A DNA stretch of 64,000 bases from VRUE01 sp963697695 (GCA_963697695.1 OY969094.1:1364001-1428000); one strand, 5' to 3'. Counted from the stretch's first letter, positions 51,239-60,184 are shown. Numbers and translations: made by a program. The notes: generated by a model from the sequence alone, not told the origin.

Positions 51239-52216
51239 GTGGAGGCGGTTGCGGGAATCGACCTGGAAATCGAGCGAGGGGAGTTCTTCACCCTGCTCGG
51301 GCCGTCCGGCTCCGGCAAGACGACGACCCTGCGGATGATCGCCGGCTTCGAGGATCCGAGTGGCGGCACGATCGAGCTGGCCGGCGAGGACGTCAGCGGG
51401 GTTCCCCCTTACGACCGCACGGTCAACACGGTCTTCCAGGACTACGCCCTGTTCCCGCACATGACCGTCGGGGAGAACGTCGCCTATGGACTGCGAGTCG
51501 CAGGGGTCGAGAAGGGCGAGCGGGCTCGCCGCCGCGACGAGGCCTTGGAGATGGTGCGGCTGCCCGGCTACGCCGACCGTAAGCCAGGCGAGCTCTCAGG
51601 CGGGCAGCGCCAGCGGGTCGCTCTCGCCAGGGCAATCGTCAACCGGCCGCGGGTGCTGCTGCTCGACGAGCCGCTGGGGGCCCTCGACCTGAAGCTGCGC
51701 GAGCAGATGCAGATCGAGCTGAAGACGATCCAGGGCGAGGTCGGCATCACCTTCGTCTATGTCACCCACGATCAGGACGAGGCGCTGACCATGAGCAGCC
51801 GGATCGCTGTCTTCAACGAAGGCCGGATCGAGCAGGTCAGCCCTCCCCGCGAGCTCTACGAGACGCCGGCCACCGAATTCGTCGCCGGTTTCGTCGGCGT
51901 GTCCAACCTGCTCGAACGCGACGGCAGGCGCTTCACGATCCGCCCCGAGAAGATCCAGCTGGTCGATCCCGGCACCCCTCCGAACGGCCTCCGCACCGAG
52001 CGCGGCCGGATCGCGGACATCGCCTACGCCGGAATGACGACGCGCTACACGGTCGCGCTCGATGAGGGTGGCGAGCTTCAGCTCATACGTCAAAACATGG
52101 AGGAGACGTCGGATGACGCCTCTTCTGAGCAGGGCAGGGAGGTCATGGTGGGCTGGCGTCCGGAGCACACGGTCGCGGTCCGTGGCAAACAGACAACAGA
52201 GGAGGAGTCACCGTGA
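51239..52216 (+). CDS. potA: Spermidine/putrescine ABC transporter ATP-binding protein
   Basis: A 325-aa (or slightly longer) ABC ATPase with Walker A GPSGSGKTTT, Q-loop, signature LSGGQRQRVALARAIV, Walker B LLLDEP and a C-terminal regulatory TOBE-like domain. It belongs to the Pot/CysA type and is the energising subunit. GTG 51239 is the only normal start, but it misses the first strand of the fold. In-frame codons from about 51182 encode TPDIRLTNLTKRYGQ, which belongs to the family, so the true start is probably a rare codon or the sequence has a small error. It overlaps potD by four bases. Confidence 0.88.
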   Translation: MEAVAGIDLEIERGEFFTLLGPSGSGKTTTLRMIAGFEDPSGGTIELAGEDVSGVPPYDRTVNTVFQDYALFPHMTVGENVAYGLRVAGVEKGERARRRDEALEMVRLPGYADRKPGELSGGQRQRVALARAIVNRPRVLLLDEPLGALDLKLREQMQIELKTIQGEVGITFVYVTHDQDEALTMSSRIAVFNEGRIEQVSPPRELYETPATEFVAGFVGVSNLLERDGRRFTIRPEKIQLVDPGTPPNGLRTERGRIADIAYAGMTTRYTVALDEGGELQLIRQNMEETSDDASSEQGREVMVGWRPEHTVAVRGKQTTEEESP

Positions 52217-53400
52217 GAACCCAGGATGCACACCCGGCGAGATCAGCGTGGTTCGTCATCGCCGGCCTGCTCGCCTTCATGCTGCTGCTCGCGGGCTGTG
52301 GATCGAGCGACGACGACAGCGCCGGCAACGAGCTTCAGCAGCTCGGCAAAGGAGAGGGTCAGGTCAACCTGATCTCCTGGGCCGGCTACGTCGAACCGCC
52401 CTGGTCGAAACCCTTCGAACAGCAAACCGGCTGCAAGGTCAACAGCAAGGTCGCCGGCACCTCCGACGAAATGGTCCAGCTGATGCGCAGCGGTCAGTAC
52501 GACGGGGTCTCCGCCTCGGGCAATGCCTCGGCGCGCCTGGTCGACGGCGGTGACGTCGACCCGGTCAACGTCGACCTGGTCCCCAACTACAAGACGATCT
52601 TCAGCGACCTGAAGAACCAGCCCTACAACACCTTCGACGGCAAGCCCTACGGGATTCCCCATGGCCGCGGCGCCAACCTGCTGATGTGGAACACCGACGA
52701 CGTCAAACCGGCGCCTACGTCCTGGGGCGTGATCCTCGATCCCAAACAGGCCGCCAAATACAAGGGCAGGATCAGCGCCTACGACGACCCGATCTACATC
52801 GCCGACGCGGCGGTCTACCTGAAGGCCCACGAGCCCGATCTGGAGATCGACAACCCCTACGCGCTGAACGAAGAGCAGTTCGAAGCCGCGGTCGAATTGC
52901 TCGAGGAACAGCGGCCTTACGTCGGCGAATACTGGTCCGAAGCGGCGAAGCAGATCTCGGCCTTCGCCGGTGGCGACAGCCAGGTCGGCACCACCTGGCA
53001 GTACCAGTACTTCGAACTGCAGGGCGAAGGAGAGCCGGTGGCAGCCAGCCCGGCAAGCCAGGGCTTCCTCCCGTCAGAGGGCGCAACCGGATGGTCAGAC
53101 ACCTGGATGATCAGCTCGGAGGCCAAAAACCCCAACTGCATGTACAGGTGGATGGACTGGATCGTCTCGCCGAAAGTCAACGCCGAAGTGGCGGAATATT
53201 TTGGTGAGGCGCCGGCGCAGAGCCTTGCCTGCGACCAGACCGCAGACAAAAATTTCTGCGCCAAGTACCACGCGGACAACCCCGGCTTCTGGAAACGGGT
53301 CTACTACTGGGAAACGCCGGTCGCCGACTGTGGAAACGGGTCGAACGACTGCAAGGACTACAACGACTGGGTCCAGGCGTGGACCGCGATCAAGGGTTGA
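52213..53400 (+). CDS. potD: Polyamine ABC transporter substrate-binding lipoprotein
   Basis: A 395-aa periplasmic-binding-protein-type lipoprotein. The signal peptide ends with a lipobox LLLAGCG (Cys29). The body shows the PotD/PotF pattern: VNLISWAGYVEPPW, GQYDGVSASGNAS, a central hinge and IPHGRGANLLMWNTDDVK. Several cysteines near the C-terminus (CDQTADKNFC, CGNGSNDC) suggest disulfides. Polyamine specificity is inferred from family and operon. GTG 52213 overlaps the potA stop. Confidence 0.88.
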   Translation: MRTQDAHPARSAWFVIAGLLAFMLLLAGCGSSDDDSAGNELQQLGKGEGQVNLISWAGYVEPPWSKPFEQQTGCKVNSKVAGTSDEMVQLMRSGQYDGVSASGNASARLVDGGDVDPVNVDLVPNYKTIFSDLKNQPYNTFDGKPYGIPHGRGANLLMWNTDDVKPAPTSWGVILDPKQAAKYKGRISAYDDPIYIADAAVYLKAHEPDLEIDNPYALNEEQFEAAVELLEEQRPYVGEYWSEAAKQISAFAGGDSQVGTTWQYQYFELQGEGEPVAASPASQGFLPSEGATGWSDTWMISSEAKNPNCMYRWMDWIVSPKVNAEVAEYFGEAPAQSLACDQTADKNFCAKYHADNPGFWKRVYYWETPVADCGNGSNDCKDYNDWVQAWTAIKG

Positions 53401-53417
53401 TCGACCGGTCCTAGCCG

Positions 53418-54305
53418 ATGGCAACTGAGGCGGCCGCGGAACGGAGGTCGGTGGGCCACAGGCTCGCCGACCTCTTCCACGGACGCCCACGCCTGCAGGT
53501 AGGCGCTCTGCTGGCCGGCCCGGTGGGCTGGCTGGTCATCGGCTACCTGGGCTCGCTCGCAGTCCTGCTGATCGCCGCCTTCTGGACCGTCGACCCGCTC
53601 AGCGGCGAGCTCGTCCGCGGCCTCAGCCTCGAAAATTTCGAACTCCTCGTCGACGAACCCGTCTACGGGGACATCATCGGCCGCACGGTTCTGATCGCGG
53701 CGCTGGTCACCGTCACCGACGCGGTGCTCGCTTTCCCGATCGCCTTCTACATGGCCAAGGTCGCCGGCAGGCGGGTCAAGGCGATTCTCGTGGTCGCCGT
53801 TCTGCTGCCGCTCTGGTCGAGCTACCTGGTCAAGGTCTACTCCTGGCGGACGATGCTCTCCAGCGACGGGATCGTCAACTGGGCGCTGGAACCGTTCGGC
53901 CTGCAGGGGCCGGGTTTCGGCGAGACCGCTGTCTGGCTGGTGATGAGCTACCTCTGGCTGCCGTACATGATCCTGCCGATCTATGCCGGCCTCGAGCGCA
54001 TCCCGAACTCGCTGATCAGCGCCTCCGAGGACCTCGGCGCCTCGCCGTTCACGACCTTCCGCCGAGTGATCCTGCCGCTCTCGTTCCCCGCCGTCGTCGC
54101 CGGCTCGATCTTCACCTTCGCCCTCACCCTGGGCGACTACATCACGCCCCGCTTGGTCTCCAACGACCAGTTCATCGGCAACGTAATTTTCAACAACATC
54201 TCCAACAACCTGCCCTTCGCCTCCGCCCTCGCGCTCGTCCCGATCGTGGTGATGGTCGCCTACCTGCTCGTTGCCCGGAAGCTGGGCGCCTTCGAGCACA
54301 TCTAG
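53418..54305 (+). CDS. potB: Polyamine ABC transporter permease, PotB type
   Basis: A 295-aa inner-membrane permease with six membrane segments and the BPD EAA loop (SASEDLGASPFTTFRRVILPLSFP) that contacts the ATPase. The periplasmic N-terminal extension is short. It follows potD by 17 bases in one operon. Confidence 0.9.
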   Translation: MATEAAAERRSVGHRLADLFHGRPRLQVGALLAGPVGWLVIGYLGSLAVLLIAAFWTVDPLSGELVRGLSLENFELLVDEPVYGDIIGRTVLIAALVTVTDAVLAFPIAFYMAKVAGRRVKAILVVAVLLPLWSSYLVKVYSWRTMLSSDGIVNWALEPFGLQGPGFGETAVWLVMSYLWLPYMILPIYAGLERIPNSLISASEDLGASPFTTFRRVILPLSFPAVVAGSIFTFALTLGDYITPRLVSNDQFIGNVIFNNISNNLPFASALALVPIVVMVAYLLVARKLGAFEHI

Positions 54306-54310
54306 GGCAG

Positions 54311-55174
54311 ATGAGGCTCTCGAGAAGATCCGCCCTGCTCCTGCGCCTCGCGGTCGCGGTCGGCCTGGCTTTCATCTACATCCCGCTGGTCGTGCTTGCG
54401 ATCTACGCCTTCAACGCGAGCAACATCCTCGAGTGGCCGCCGCCCGGTCTGACCCTGGACTGGTTCCCGAAGGCGATCGAAGAAGAATTCGCCCGCGAAG
54501 CGTTCGTCACCTCGCTCAAGGCTGCGGCGGCGGCAACCGCGATCGCACTCGTGTTGGGCACCCTCGCCTCGCTCGCCGTCGCTCGCCACCGCTTCTTCGG
54601 CCGCGAGACGATCTCCTTCCTCGTCATCCTGCCGATCGCCCTGCCCGGCATCGTCACCGGCGTCGCGCTGAGCAACACGTTCACCCAAGTGCTCGGGGTC
54701 GACCTCGGCCTCTTCACCGTGATCGTCGGTCACGCCACCTTCTGCATCGTCGTCGTCTACAACAACGTCATCGCTCGCCTGCGCAGGGTCTCGGCCTCCT
54801 TCGAGGAAGCCTCGGCCGATCTCGGCGCTCACACCTGGCAGACCTTCCGCTTCGTCACCCTGCCCAGCCTCCAAACGGCCCTCGGTGCCGGCGCTCTGCT
54901 CGCCTTCGCCCTCTCCTTCGACGAGATCATCGTCACCACGTTCACGATCGGAGCGAGCGAAGAAACCCTGCCGATCTGGATCTTCCGCAACCTCTTCCGC
55001 CCCAACCAGCTGCCGATCGTCAACGCGGTCGCCGTCATCGTCGTCCTCATCTCGATCGTCCCCGTCTACCTAGCCCACCGCCTCACCCGCGAAGAGGACG
55101 GCCCCGTCACAGCACGAGGAGGCCGGGCTGGAAGGGACAGAGACATCGAAGCTGAGGCGACGGCGGTCCCGTAG
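54311..55174 (+). CDS. potC: Polyamine ABC transporter permease, PotC type
   Basis: A 287-aa partner permease with six membrane segments and an EAA loop (EEASADLGAHTWQTFRFVTLPSL). It starts 5 bases after potB. The C-terminal 35 residues are hydrophilic (EEDGPVTARGGRAGRDRD). Its TAG stop (55172-55174) is the first codon of the left arm of the family A palindrome that follows. Confidence 0.9.
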   Translation: MRLSRRSALLLRLAVAVGLAFIYIPLVVLAIYAFNASNILEWPPPGLTLDWFPKAIEEEFAREAFVTSLKAAAAATAIALVLGTLASLAVARHRFFGRETISFLVILPIALPGIVTGVALSNTFTQVLGVDLGLFTVIVGHATFCIVVVYNNVIARLRRVSASFEEASADLGAHTWQTFRFVTLPSLQTALGAGALLAFALSFDEIIVTTFTIGASEETLPIWIFRNLFRPNQLPIVNAVAVIVVLISIVPVYLAHRLTREEDGPVTARGGRAGRDRDIEAEATAVP

Positions 55175-55283
55175 GCATCCCGGCAGGGGTGGAACGTCTT
55201 GTACTTTTTCGGCGCCAGCTGCGGGCGCCAGCCCACCCCGCCACACCGAAAAAGTTAAGTGGAACCCCCTGCCGGGATGCCTA
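55172..55283 (+). repeat. Family A palindrome between convergent genes (copy A3)
   Basis: An 18-bp perfect inverted repeat (55172-55189 with 55266-55283) flanks the family A core in the opposite orientation to A1 and A2: CTTGTACTTTTTCGGCGCC on one side and CACCGAAAAAGTTAAG on the other. The left arm starts with the potC stop codon (55172-55174) and the right arm ends with the stop codon of the convergent TetR gene (55281-55283). Arms differ entirely from A1 and A2. Confidence 0.85.
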
Positions 55284-56018
55284 CTGACGCGCCAGCTGCT
55301 CGGCCTCCTCGCTACCCAGGTAGGGCGCCAGGATCAGCTCGACCAGATCGGGGAGGAGCTTCTCCAGCTCCTTGGTGCGGCCGGCGCTGATCTCCCTGAC
55401 GATTAGCGAGACGATGCCCCCGACCAGGGTTTCCTCGGTCGCCTCCGGCAGCGGCCGCTCGCCGGCGTGCTCGGGACGACCCGCCTTGAGGATCGCGACG
55501 AAGCCCTGCATCGAGGCACGGTGGCGGGCAGCTATCTCGCCCCCGGCGGCGACCGGCTCGATCATGCAGATGCGGGCGAGCTCGGGCTCGCCGGCGAGGA
55601 AGCGGAGCATCGTCGCCAAGGCGGCCCGCACCTTCTGCGGCCAGTCCTTGAAGGACTCCGCCGCCGCCCGCATCGAGGCGCGGATATGGTCGGCGACCAT
55701 GTCGTAGGCAGCGAGGAAGCAGGCTTCCTTGTCGGCGAAGTGCTCGTAGAAGGTGCGGCGTGAGACCGAGGCCGCTTTGGTGATGTTGGCCACCGTGGTC
55801 GCGTTGTAGCCGCGCTCGGCGACGGTATCGACCAGCGCGGTGATGATTCGCTCACGCTGATTCTGGGTGATGAACTCGCGCGGCAACCCGTGCCGGCCGG
55901 CAGGGAGACGCGGTGCCGAGCCCGCGGGCGCATCCGCTTTCGCGGGCTTCGCTTTGACTCCTTTCGCCCTCCGCTTCGTCGTCCCCTTGGCCACGAACCG
56001 ACGATACCCGAGACGCAA
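55281..56018 (-). CDS. TetR-family regulator 1
   Basis: A 245-aa TetR-type repressor. The helix-turn-helix lies in RIITALVDTVAERGYNATTV and ISRRTFYEHFADKEACFLAAY, after a basic, Lys/Ala-rich N-terminal tail of about 50 residues. The C-terminal ligand domain has no diagnostic motif. Three more TetR genes follow nearby. Its stop lies in the family A palindrome. Confidence 0.88.
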   Translation of the reverse strand: MRLGYRRFVAKGTTKRRAKGVKAKPAKADAPAGSAPRLPAGRHGLPREFITQNQRERIITALVDTVAERGYNATTVANITKAASVSRRTFYEHFADKEACFLAAYDMVADHIRASMRAAAESFKDWPQKVRAALATMLRFLAGEPELARICMIEPVAAGGEIAARHRASMQGFVAILKAGRPEHAGERPLPEATEETLVGGIVSLIVREISAGRTKELEKLLPDLVELILAPYLGSEEAEQLARQ

Positions 56019-56039
56019 GCCGATCAGGACGGCGCGGAG

Positions 56040-56681
56040 CTATCTGAGTGACTGGACCAGCAACTCGTCCTCGGCCGCACGTGAGCCGAGGTAGGGCATC
56101 ACCGCCATGTAGACCAGCTCGGGCAGGAAGTCCTCGCCGCGCTCGATCCAGCCGGCTTCGACCTTGCCGAGGATCGTGCCGTAGATCGCGCCCGAGACGA
56201 TTTCGGCGGTGCAGCGAGACATCGAGGCGGGCTCCTCGAGCTCCTGGCGACCGGCGTCGATCAGGTCAGCGCAGCGCTGCAGGAGCCGGTCGCGGCGGGC
56301 CTGAGCCGCGCCGCCGGCGCCGTTGACCTCGACGACGAGGAAACGGGCCCGCTCCGGGTCCTCCTGGAAGAAGCGCATCGCCGCCCAGCCGGCCGCCCAG
56401 ATCCGGTCATGCCAGGAGCGGGGACCGGCGTAGGCGGTGGCGACGCGATCGCAGAACTCCTCGGCGATCTCGTCATGGAGGGTGAGGAAGCAGTCTTCCT
56501 TGCCGGCGAAGCAGCGATCGAAGTGCGAGCGGCCGGTGCGTGCCTGCTCGCAAACCATCTCGATGCTGGTCGCCGCGTAACCGCGGCTGCCGACGAGCGC
56601 GACCATCGCCGCAGCGATGCGCTCGCGAGCGGGGTCGGCGATGGTGCTGTGCCCGGCCGGCCCTCCGGTCCAAGCGCTCAC
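56040..56681 (-). CDS. TetR-family regulator 2
   Basis: A 213-aa TetR-type regulator with the HTH region RIAAAMVALVGSRGYAATSI and RSHFDRCFAGKEDCF. GTG 56681 was chosen because a GGGGAGGGGC purine-rich stretch lies upstream and because longer starts would overlap the next gene. It is tandem with TetR 1 and TetR 3 on the same strand; each seems to have its own start, and the gaps are 20-35 bases. Confidence 0.85.
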   Translation of the reverse strand: MSAWTGGPAGHSTIADPARERIAAAMVALVGSRGYAATSIEMVCEQARTGRSHFDRCFAGKEDCFLTLHDEIAEEFCDRVATAYAGPRSWHDRIWAAGWAAMRFFQEDPERARFLVVEVNGAGGAAQARRDRLLQRCADLIDAGRQELEEPASMSRCTAEIVSGAIYGTILGKVEAGWIERGEDFLPELVYMAVMPYLGSRAAEDELLVQSLR

Positions 56682-56715
56682 ATCCGCCCCGCCCCTCCCC
56701 CTGCGCTCGCTTCGC

Positions 56716-57405
56716 TCAAGCCGCGGCCGCACGTGCCTGGGCGGCATCGGCGGCTCGGCTGGCCTCGACCTCTCCTATGTACGGAGTAAGGGTTACCTGC
56801 AGCATCTCCGGCAGGAGAGCCTTGATGTCGTCGACCTGGTCCGCCACCAGCCGCTGGTGGACGAGCCAAGCGAGACCGCCGGCGATCGCAACCTCGAGTC
56901 CCTCGGGGAGCCTGCTCGACCTCGGATTGAGCACCCGCCCCTCGCGAAGCTTGGAGGCAACTCTCTCCAGCATCGCCTGGTAGCGGACAAGCGCCACGCC
57001 GCCGGCGGCCTGAGCCTCGACGATGCAGAGACGCGCCCTGGCTTGCTCGGTCGCGATCATCTCGAGGAAGATCTCGATTCCACGGGATATCTGCTCCGGC
57101 CATGGCTGCTCCTCGTCCAGTAGCTCGCCAAAGACCTCCGCGGCCGCCTCGACCGTCTCGTCGAAGGCCGCCAAGAAGCACTCCTCCTTGTTGGAGAACT
57201 GCTCGTAGAAGGTGGTCAGCGCGACGCGGGCGGTCTTCGCGATCAGCTCGATCGTCGTTTTCTGGTAGCCGCGCTCGGCAACCAGCTCGGCTGTGGCGAG
57301 CAACATCCGCTCTCGCTGGTTCTGGGCGACGAAGTCGCGGGGAACCAGATGGCGTCCGGGTGGCATCTTGGCGAGACGCTCCGAGAGTGAGCGTGAGTCG
57401 GCCAT
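56716..57405 (-). CDS. TetR-family regulator 3
   Basis: A 229-aa TetR-type regulator. HTH: MLLATAELVAERGYQKTTI and ALTTFYEQFSNKEECFLAAF. The N-terminal stretch (RHLVPRDFVAQNQRERM) resembles that of TetR 1, suggesting they are paralogs. The protein ends with an Ala-rich tail. ATG 57405 was chosen (MADSRSLSERLAKMPPG). It is divergent from TetR 4 across the operator-like region. Confidence 0.87.
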   Translation of the reverse strand: MADSRSLSERLAKMPPGRHLVPRDFVAQNQRERMLLATAELVAERGYQKTTIELIAKTARVALTTFYEQFSNKEECFLAAFDETVEAAAEVFGELLDEEQPWPEQISRGIEIFLEMIATEQARARLCIVEAQAAGGVALVRYQAMLERVASKLREGRVLNPRSSRLPEGLEVAIAGGLAWLVHQRLVADQVDDIKALLPEMLQVTLTPYIGEVEASRAADAAQARAAAA

Positions 57406-57538
57406 ACCGACAAGATACCAGAACATTCACCTGGTGTCCACCCACCTTTTTTACAAAAAATATGTTGTTCTGGTAATCGTTGTTTTTGAAAGGTGCTATA
57501 CCTAGACAAAAGGCTTTCGTTTTCAGAAAGGTCTGCCT
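57406..57538. promoter_or_regulatory. AT-rich divergent control region of the TetR pair
   Basis: This 133-nt gap is unusually AT-rich for the window (runs such as TTTTTTACAAAAAATATG). It contains the inverted copies TACCAGAACA (57416-57425) and TGTTCTGGTA (57466-57475), a likely pair of operator half-sites 50 bases apart. A TTGTTT (57480-57485) and TAGACA (57503-57508) pair, 17 bases apart, could serve the plus-strand gene. Function is inferred from position between two regulator genes. Confidence 0.5.
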
Positions 57539-58252
57539 ATGGAGGATCGGATCTCGAACAGGCCCCAAGGCAACGAGGACGTCCCTTCCGTCGTTCCCTT
57601 CCCTGGGCTCCGCACGCAGCCGGCGCGAGAGCGGCTGCTCGAGGCGATGCTTCTCGTCAGCGGCGAGATGGGCTACGAGCACGTCGCCGTCAAGCATGTG
57701 ATCGAGCGGGCGAAAGCCAGCCGGGCGACCTTCTACAAGCATTTCGAGGACCGCGAGGCCTGCTTCACCCAGGCGCACCGCGATGCCACCGAATGGCTCT
57801 ACAGGCGCCTGATCGGCGCCGCCAAGCGCCAGACCGGCTGGCGCGAGGGGCTGCGTGCCGGGATGGCGGAGCTGCTCGAGTTCTGTGCCAACCAGCCGGC
57901 GATCGCGAAAGCGGTCTTCGTCGAGGTGCACGCCGCCGGCGCCCAGGCGCTGGCCCAGCGTAGTGAGTTGATGGAGCGCCTCTCCCGCGCACTTGACAGC
58001 GCGCGCCGCGAGATTCCCTCTCGCCAAGCTCCACCTCCAGTGACGGCAACCTTCATGGTAGGGGCAATCGACACTCTTGTGTGCGCAAAGCTGATGGACG
58101 GCGACGCCGAGCACGCCCCCGAGATGCTCCCCGGCCTCCTCCACTTCGTCGTCATGCAGTACTTCGGCGAGCAGGCTGCCTGGGAAGAGATGTCCGCCGC
58201 CTCCCTCGCCACCTGGCAGTCCCGCCGCGAAGCGGTAACCCAGATTCCCTGA
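57539..58252 (+). CDS. TetR-family regulator 4
   Basis: A 237-aa TetR-type regulator with the HTH in RLLEAMLLVSGEMGYEHVAVKHVIERAKASRATFYKHFEDREACF (positions about 32-76). Its N-terminus is acidic and its ligand domain has no recognised motif. It is divergent from TetR 3. A family C palindrome starts 15 bases after the stop. Confidence 0.88.
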   Translation: MEDRISNRPQGNEDVPSVVPFPGLRTQPARERLLEAMLLVSGEMGYEHVAVKHVIERAKASRATFYKHFEDREACFTQAHRDATEWLYRRLIGAAKRQTGWREGLRAGMAELLEFCANQPAIAKAVFVEVHAAGAQALAQRSELMERLSRALDSARREIPSRQAPPPVTATFMVGAIDTLVCAKLMDGDAEHAPEMLPGLLHFVVMQYFGEQAAWEEMSAASLATWQSRREAVTQIP

Positions 58253-58267
58253 TCACAAGGGCGTTTG

Positions 58268-58373
58268 GGGAAGGGTGGGTGCCCCTCTCTCAGAGACCGT
58301 TGCGCAGCAGGTCGCGCTCGGCGGTTCGAAGCGCTCACCCAGAGCCTCTGCGAGAGGGGCACCCACCCTTCCC
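58268..58373 (+). repeat. Family C palindrome (copy C1)
   Basis: A 22-bp perfect inverted repeat (58268-58289 with 58352-58373) surrounds a 62-nt core. The core contains CCCAGAGCCTC (58338-58348), whose complement GAGGCTCTGGG appears in C2 at 58519-58529, and the alignment continues through the AGCG.CTTCGAA.CG segments. C1 and C2 are inverted with respect to each other and have different arms. C1 lies 15 bases after TetR 4. Confidence 0.8.
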
Positions 58374-58494
58374 TACCGAGCTTCAGATCAGGCCACCCGG
58401 TTCGACCGAGGCAGCTCTTCAGGGGCGAAGCGGCCTTGCTCCAAGAGCTTCCAGCTTCTTTGCTTCGGGCAGCTTCCTCTGTTGGAGCCGCGTC
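58374..58494. other. Spacer between the two family C palindromes
   Basis: A 121-nt non-coding stretch. It holds a smaller stem GCTCCAA (58438-58444) / TTGGAGC (58482-58488), partly extended by GAG/CTC. I see no gene, promoter or known RNA in it. With C1 and C2 it fills the 363-nt gap between the converging TetR 4 and carboxylase genes. Confidence 0.4.
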
Positions 58495-58601
58495 GGGGCA
58501 TCGGGTGTCCCTTCCCGGGAGGCTCTGGGCAAGCGTCTCGAAGCGCGGTCAGCGACTCAGCTGCGCGAGACGGCCTCCAGGGAAGGGACACCCGATGCCC
58601 C
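58495..58601 (+). repeat. Family C palindrome (copy C2)
   Basis: A 22-bp perfect inverted repeat (58495-58516 with 58580-58601) around a 63-nt core aligning to the reverse complement of the C1 core. The arm GGGGCATCGGGTGTCCCTTC differs from the C1 arm. The element ends 14 bases from the stop codon of the carboxylase gene, at the convergent gene end. Confidence 0.8.
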
Positions 58602-58615
58602 ACCCCACGCCCGCC

Positions 58616-60184
58616 CTACAGAGGAATGTTCCCGTGCTTGCGCTTCGGCTGCGCGACCCGCTTGGACTGCAGCATCCGCAGCGCCTTGACCAGCTTGGGA
58701 CGCGTCTGTCGCGGCTCGATCACGTCGTCGATGTAGCCGCGCTCGGCCGCCGAGTAGGGGTTGGCGAAGTGCACCTTGTAGTCGTCGATCAGCTTCTGGC
58801 GGCGCTCATCGGGAGTCGGCGAGGAGGAGATGTCCTTGCGATAGATGATGTTGACCGCGCCCTCGGGCCCCATCACGGCGACCTCGGCCGTCGGCCAGGC
58901 GACGTTGTAGTCGGCCAGCATGTGCTTCGAGTTCATCACGTCGTAGGCGCCGCCATAGGCCTTGCGGGTGACCACCGTGAGCTTCGGCACCGTCGCCTCG
59001 GTGAAGGCGTAGAGCAGCTTGGCGCCGTGGCGGATGATCCCGTTCCACTCCTGGTCGGTGCCGGGCAGGAAGCCGGGCACGTCGGTGAAGGTGATCAGGG
59101 GGACGTTGTAGGCGTCGCAGGTACGGACGAAGCGAGCCGCCTTCTCGGAGGCCTCGATGTCGAGGACACCGGCCAGATGGGCGGGCTGGTTGCCGACGAT
59201 GCCGACCGGAAAGCCGTCGAGCCGCGAGAAGCCGCAGACGATGTTCTTGGCGAAGTGCTCATGGACCTCGAAGAACTCTTCGTCGTCGACGATGCAGGAG
59301 ATCACCTCGCGCATGTCGTAGGGCTTGGAAGGATCGTCGGGGACGAGCGTGTCCAGCTCCTCGTCTTCGCGCTCGGGGTCGTCCTCGGGCTCAAAGCGCG
59401 GCGGCGCCTCGAGGTTGTTGGAAGGCAGGAAGCCGAGCAGGTAGCGAGCATCCTCGAGGCAGCTCTCCTCGTCCTCGGACGCGAAGTGGGCGACGCCTGA
59501 CTTCGAGTTGTGGCTCATCGCCCCGCCCAGCTCCTCGAACTCGACCTCCTCGCCGGTCACGGTTTTGATCACTTCCGGGCCGGTGATGAACATGTGGGAG
59601 GTCTCTTTGACCATGAAGATGAAGTCGGTCATCGCCGGCGAGTAGACGGCGCCGCCCGCACAGGGGCCCATGATCAGGCTGATCTGCGGGATCACCCCTG
59701 AGCACTGGACGTTGCGGACGAAGACGTCGCCATAGGCGCCGAGCGAGACGACGCCCTCCTGGATCCGGGCGCCGCCGGAATCGTTGATGCCGATCACCGG
59801 CGCCCCGACCTGGGCGGCCAGGTCCATCACCTTGCACATCTTCTCCGCCATCACCTCGCCGAGGCTGCCGCCGAAGACGGTGAAGTCCTGCGAGAAGACG
59901 AAAACGGTGCGTCCGTCGATCGTGCCGTGGCCGGTGACGACGGCATCGCCCCAGGGCCGTTTCTTCTGCATCTCGAAGTCGTAGGTGCGGTGGCGGACGA
60001 AGGTGTCCAGCTCCTCGAAGGAGCCCGGGTCAAGCAGCTTCTCGACCCGCTCCCGAGCGGTCATCTTGCCCTTCGCGTGCTGCTTCTCCACCGCCTCGGC
60101 CGAGGCTGAGTGGATCGCTTCCTCGCGCAGCTCGCGCAGGTAGGCGAGCTTCTCCTCGTGGGTCACCGGATTCTGTTCGCGCAT
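58616..60184 (-). CDS. pccB: Acyl-CoA (propionyl/acetyl-CoA) carboxylase beta subunit
   Basis: The 522-aa carboxyltransferase subunit that moves carboxyl from biotin to an acyl-CoA, giving methylmalonyl-CoA or malonyl-CoA. Both crotonase-like halves are present, with GLCAGGA-type loops seen as MGPCAGGAVYSPAMTDFIFM and the AYGGAYDVMNSKHMLADYN region in the C-terminal half. Together with the acyl-CoA mutase at 62271 it suggests propionyl-CoA to succinyl-CoA conversion, but acetyl-CoA specificity cannot be excluded. The alpha subunit is elsewhere. Confidence 0.92.
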   Translation of the reverse strand: MREQNPVTHEEKLAYLRELREEAIHSASAEAVEKQHAKGKMTARERVEKLLDPGSFEELDTFVRHRTYDFEMQKKRPWGDAVVTGHGTIDGRTVFVFSQDFTVFGGSLGEVMAEKMCKVMDLAAQVGAPVIGINDSGGARIQEGVVSLGAYGDVFVRNVQCSGVIPQISLIMGPCAGGAVYSPAMTDFIFMVKETSHMFITGPEVIKTVTGEEVEFEELGGAMSHNSKSGVAHFASEDEESCLEDARYLLGFLPSNNLEAPPRFEPEDDPEREDEELDTLVPDDPSKPYDMREVISCIVDDEEFFEVHEHFAKNIVCGFSRLDGFPVGIVGNQPAHLAGVLDIEASEKAARFVRTCDAYNVPLITFTDVPGFLPGTDQEWNGIIRHGAKLLYAFTEATVPKLTVVTRKAYGGAYDVMNSKHMLADYNVAWPTAEVAVMGPEGAVNIIYRKDISSSPTPDERRQKLIDDYKVHFANPYSAAERGYIDDVIEPRQTRPKLVKALRMLQSKRVAQPKRKHGNIPL

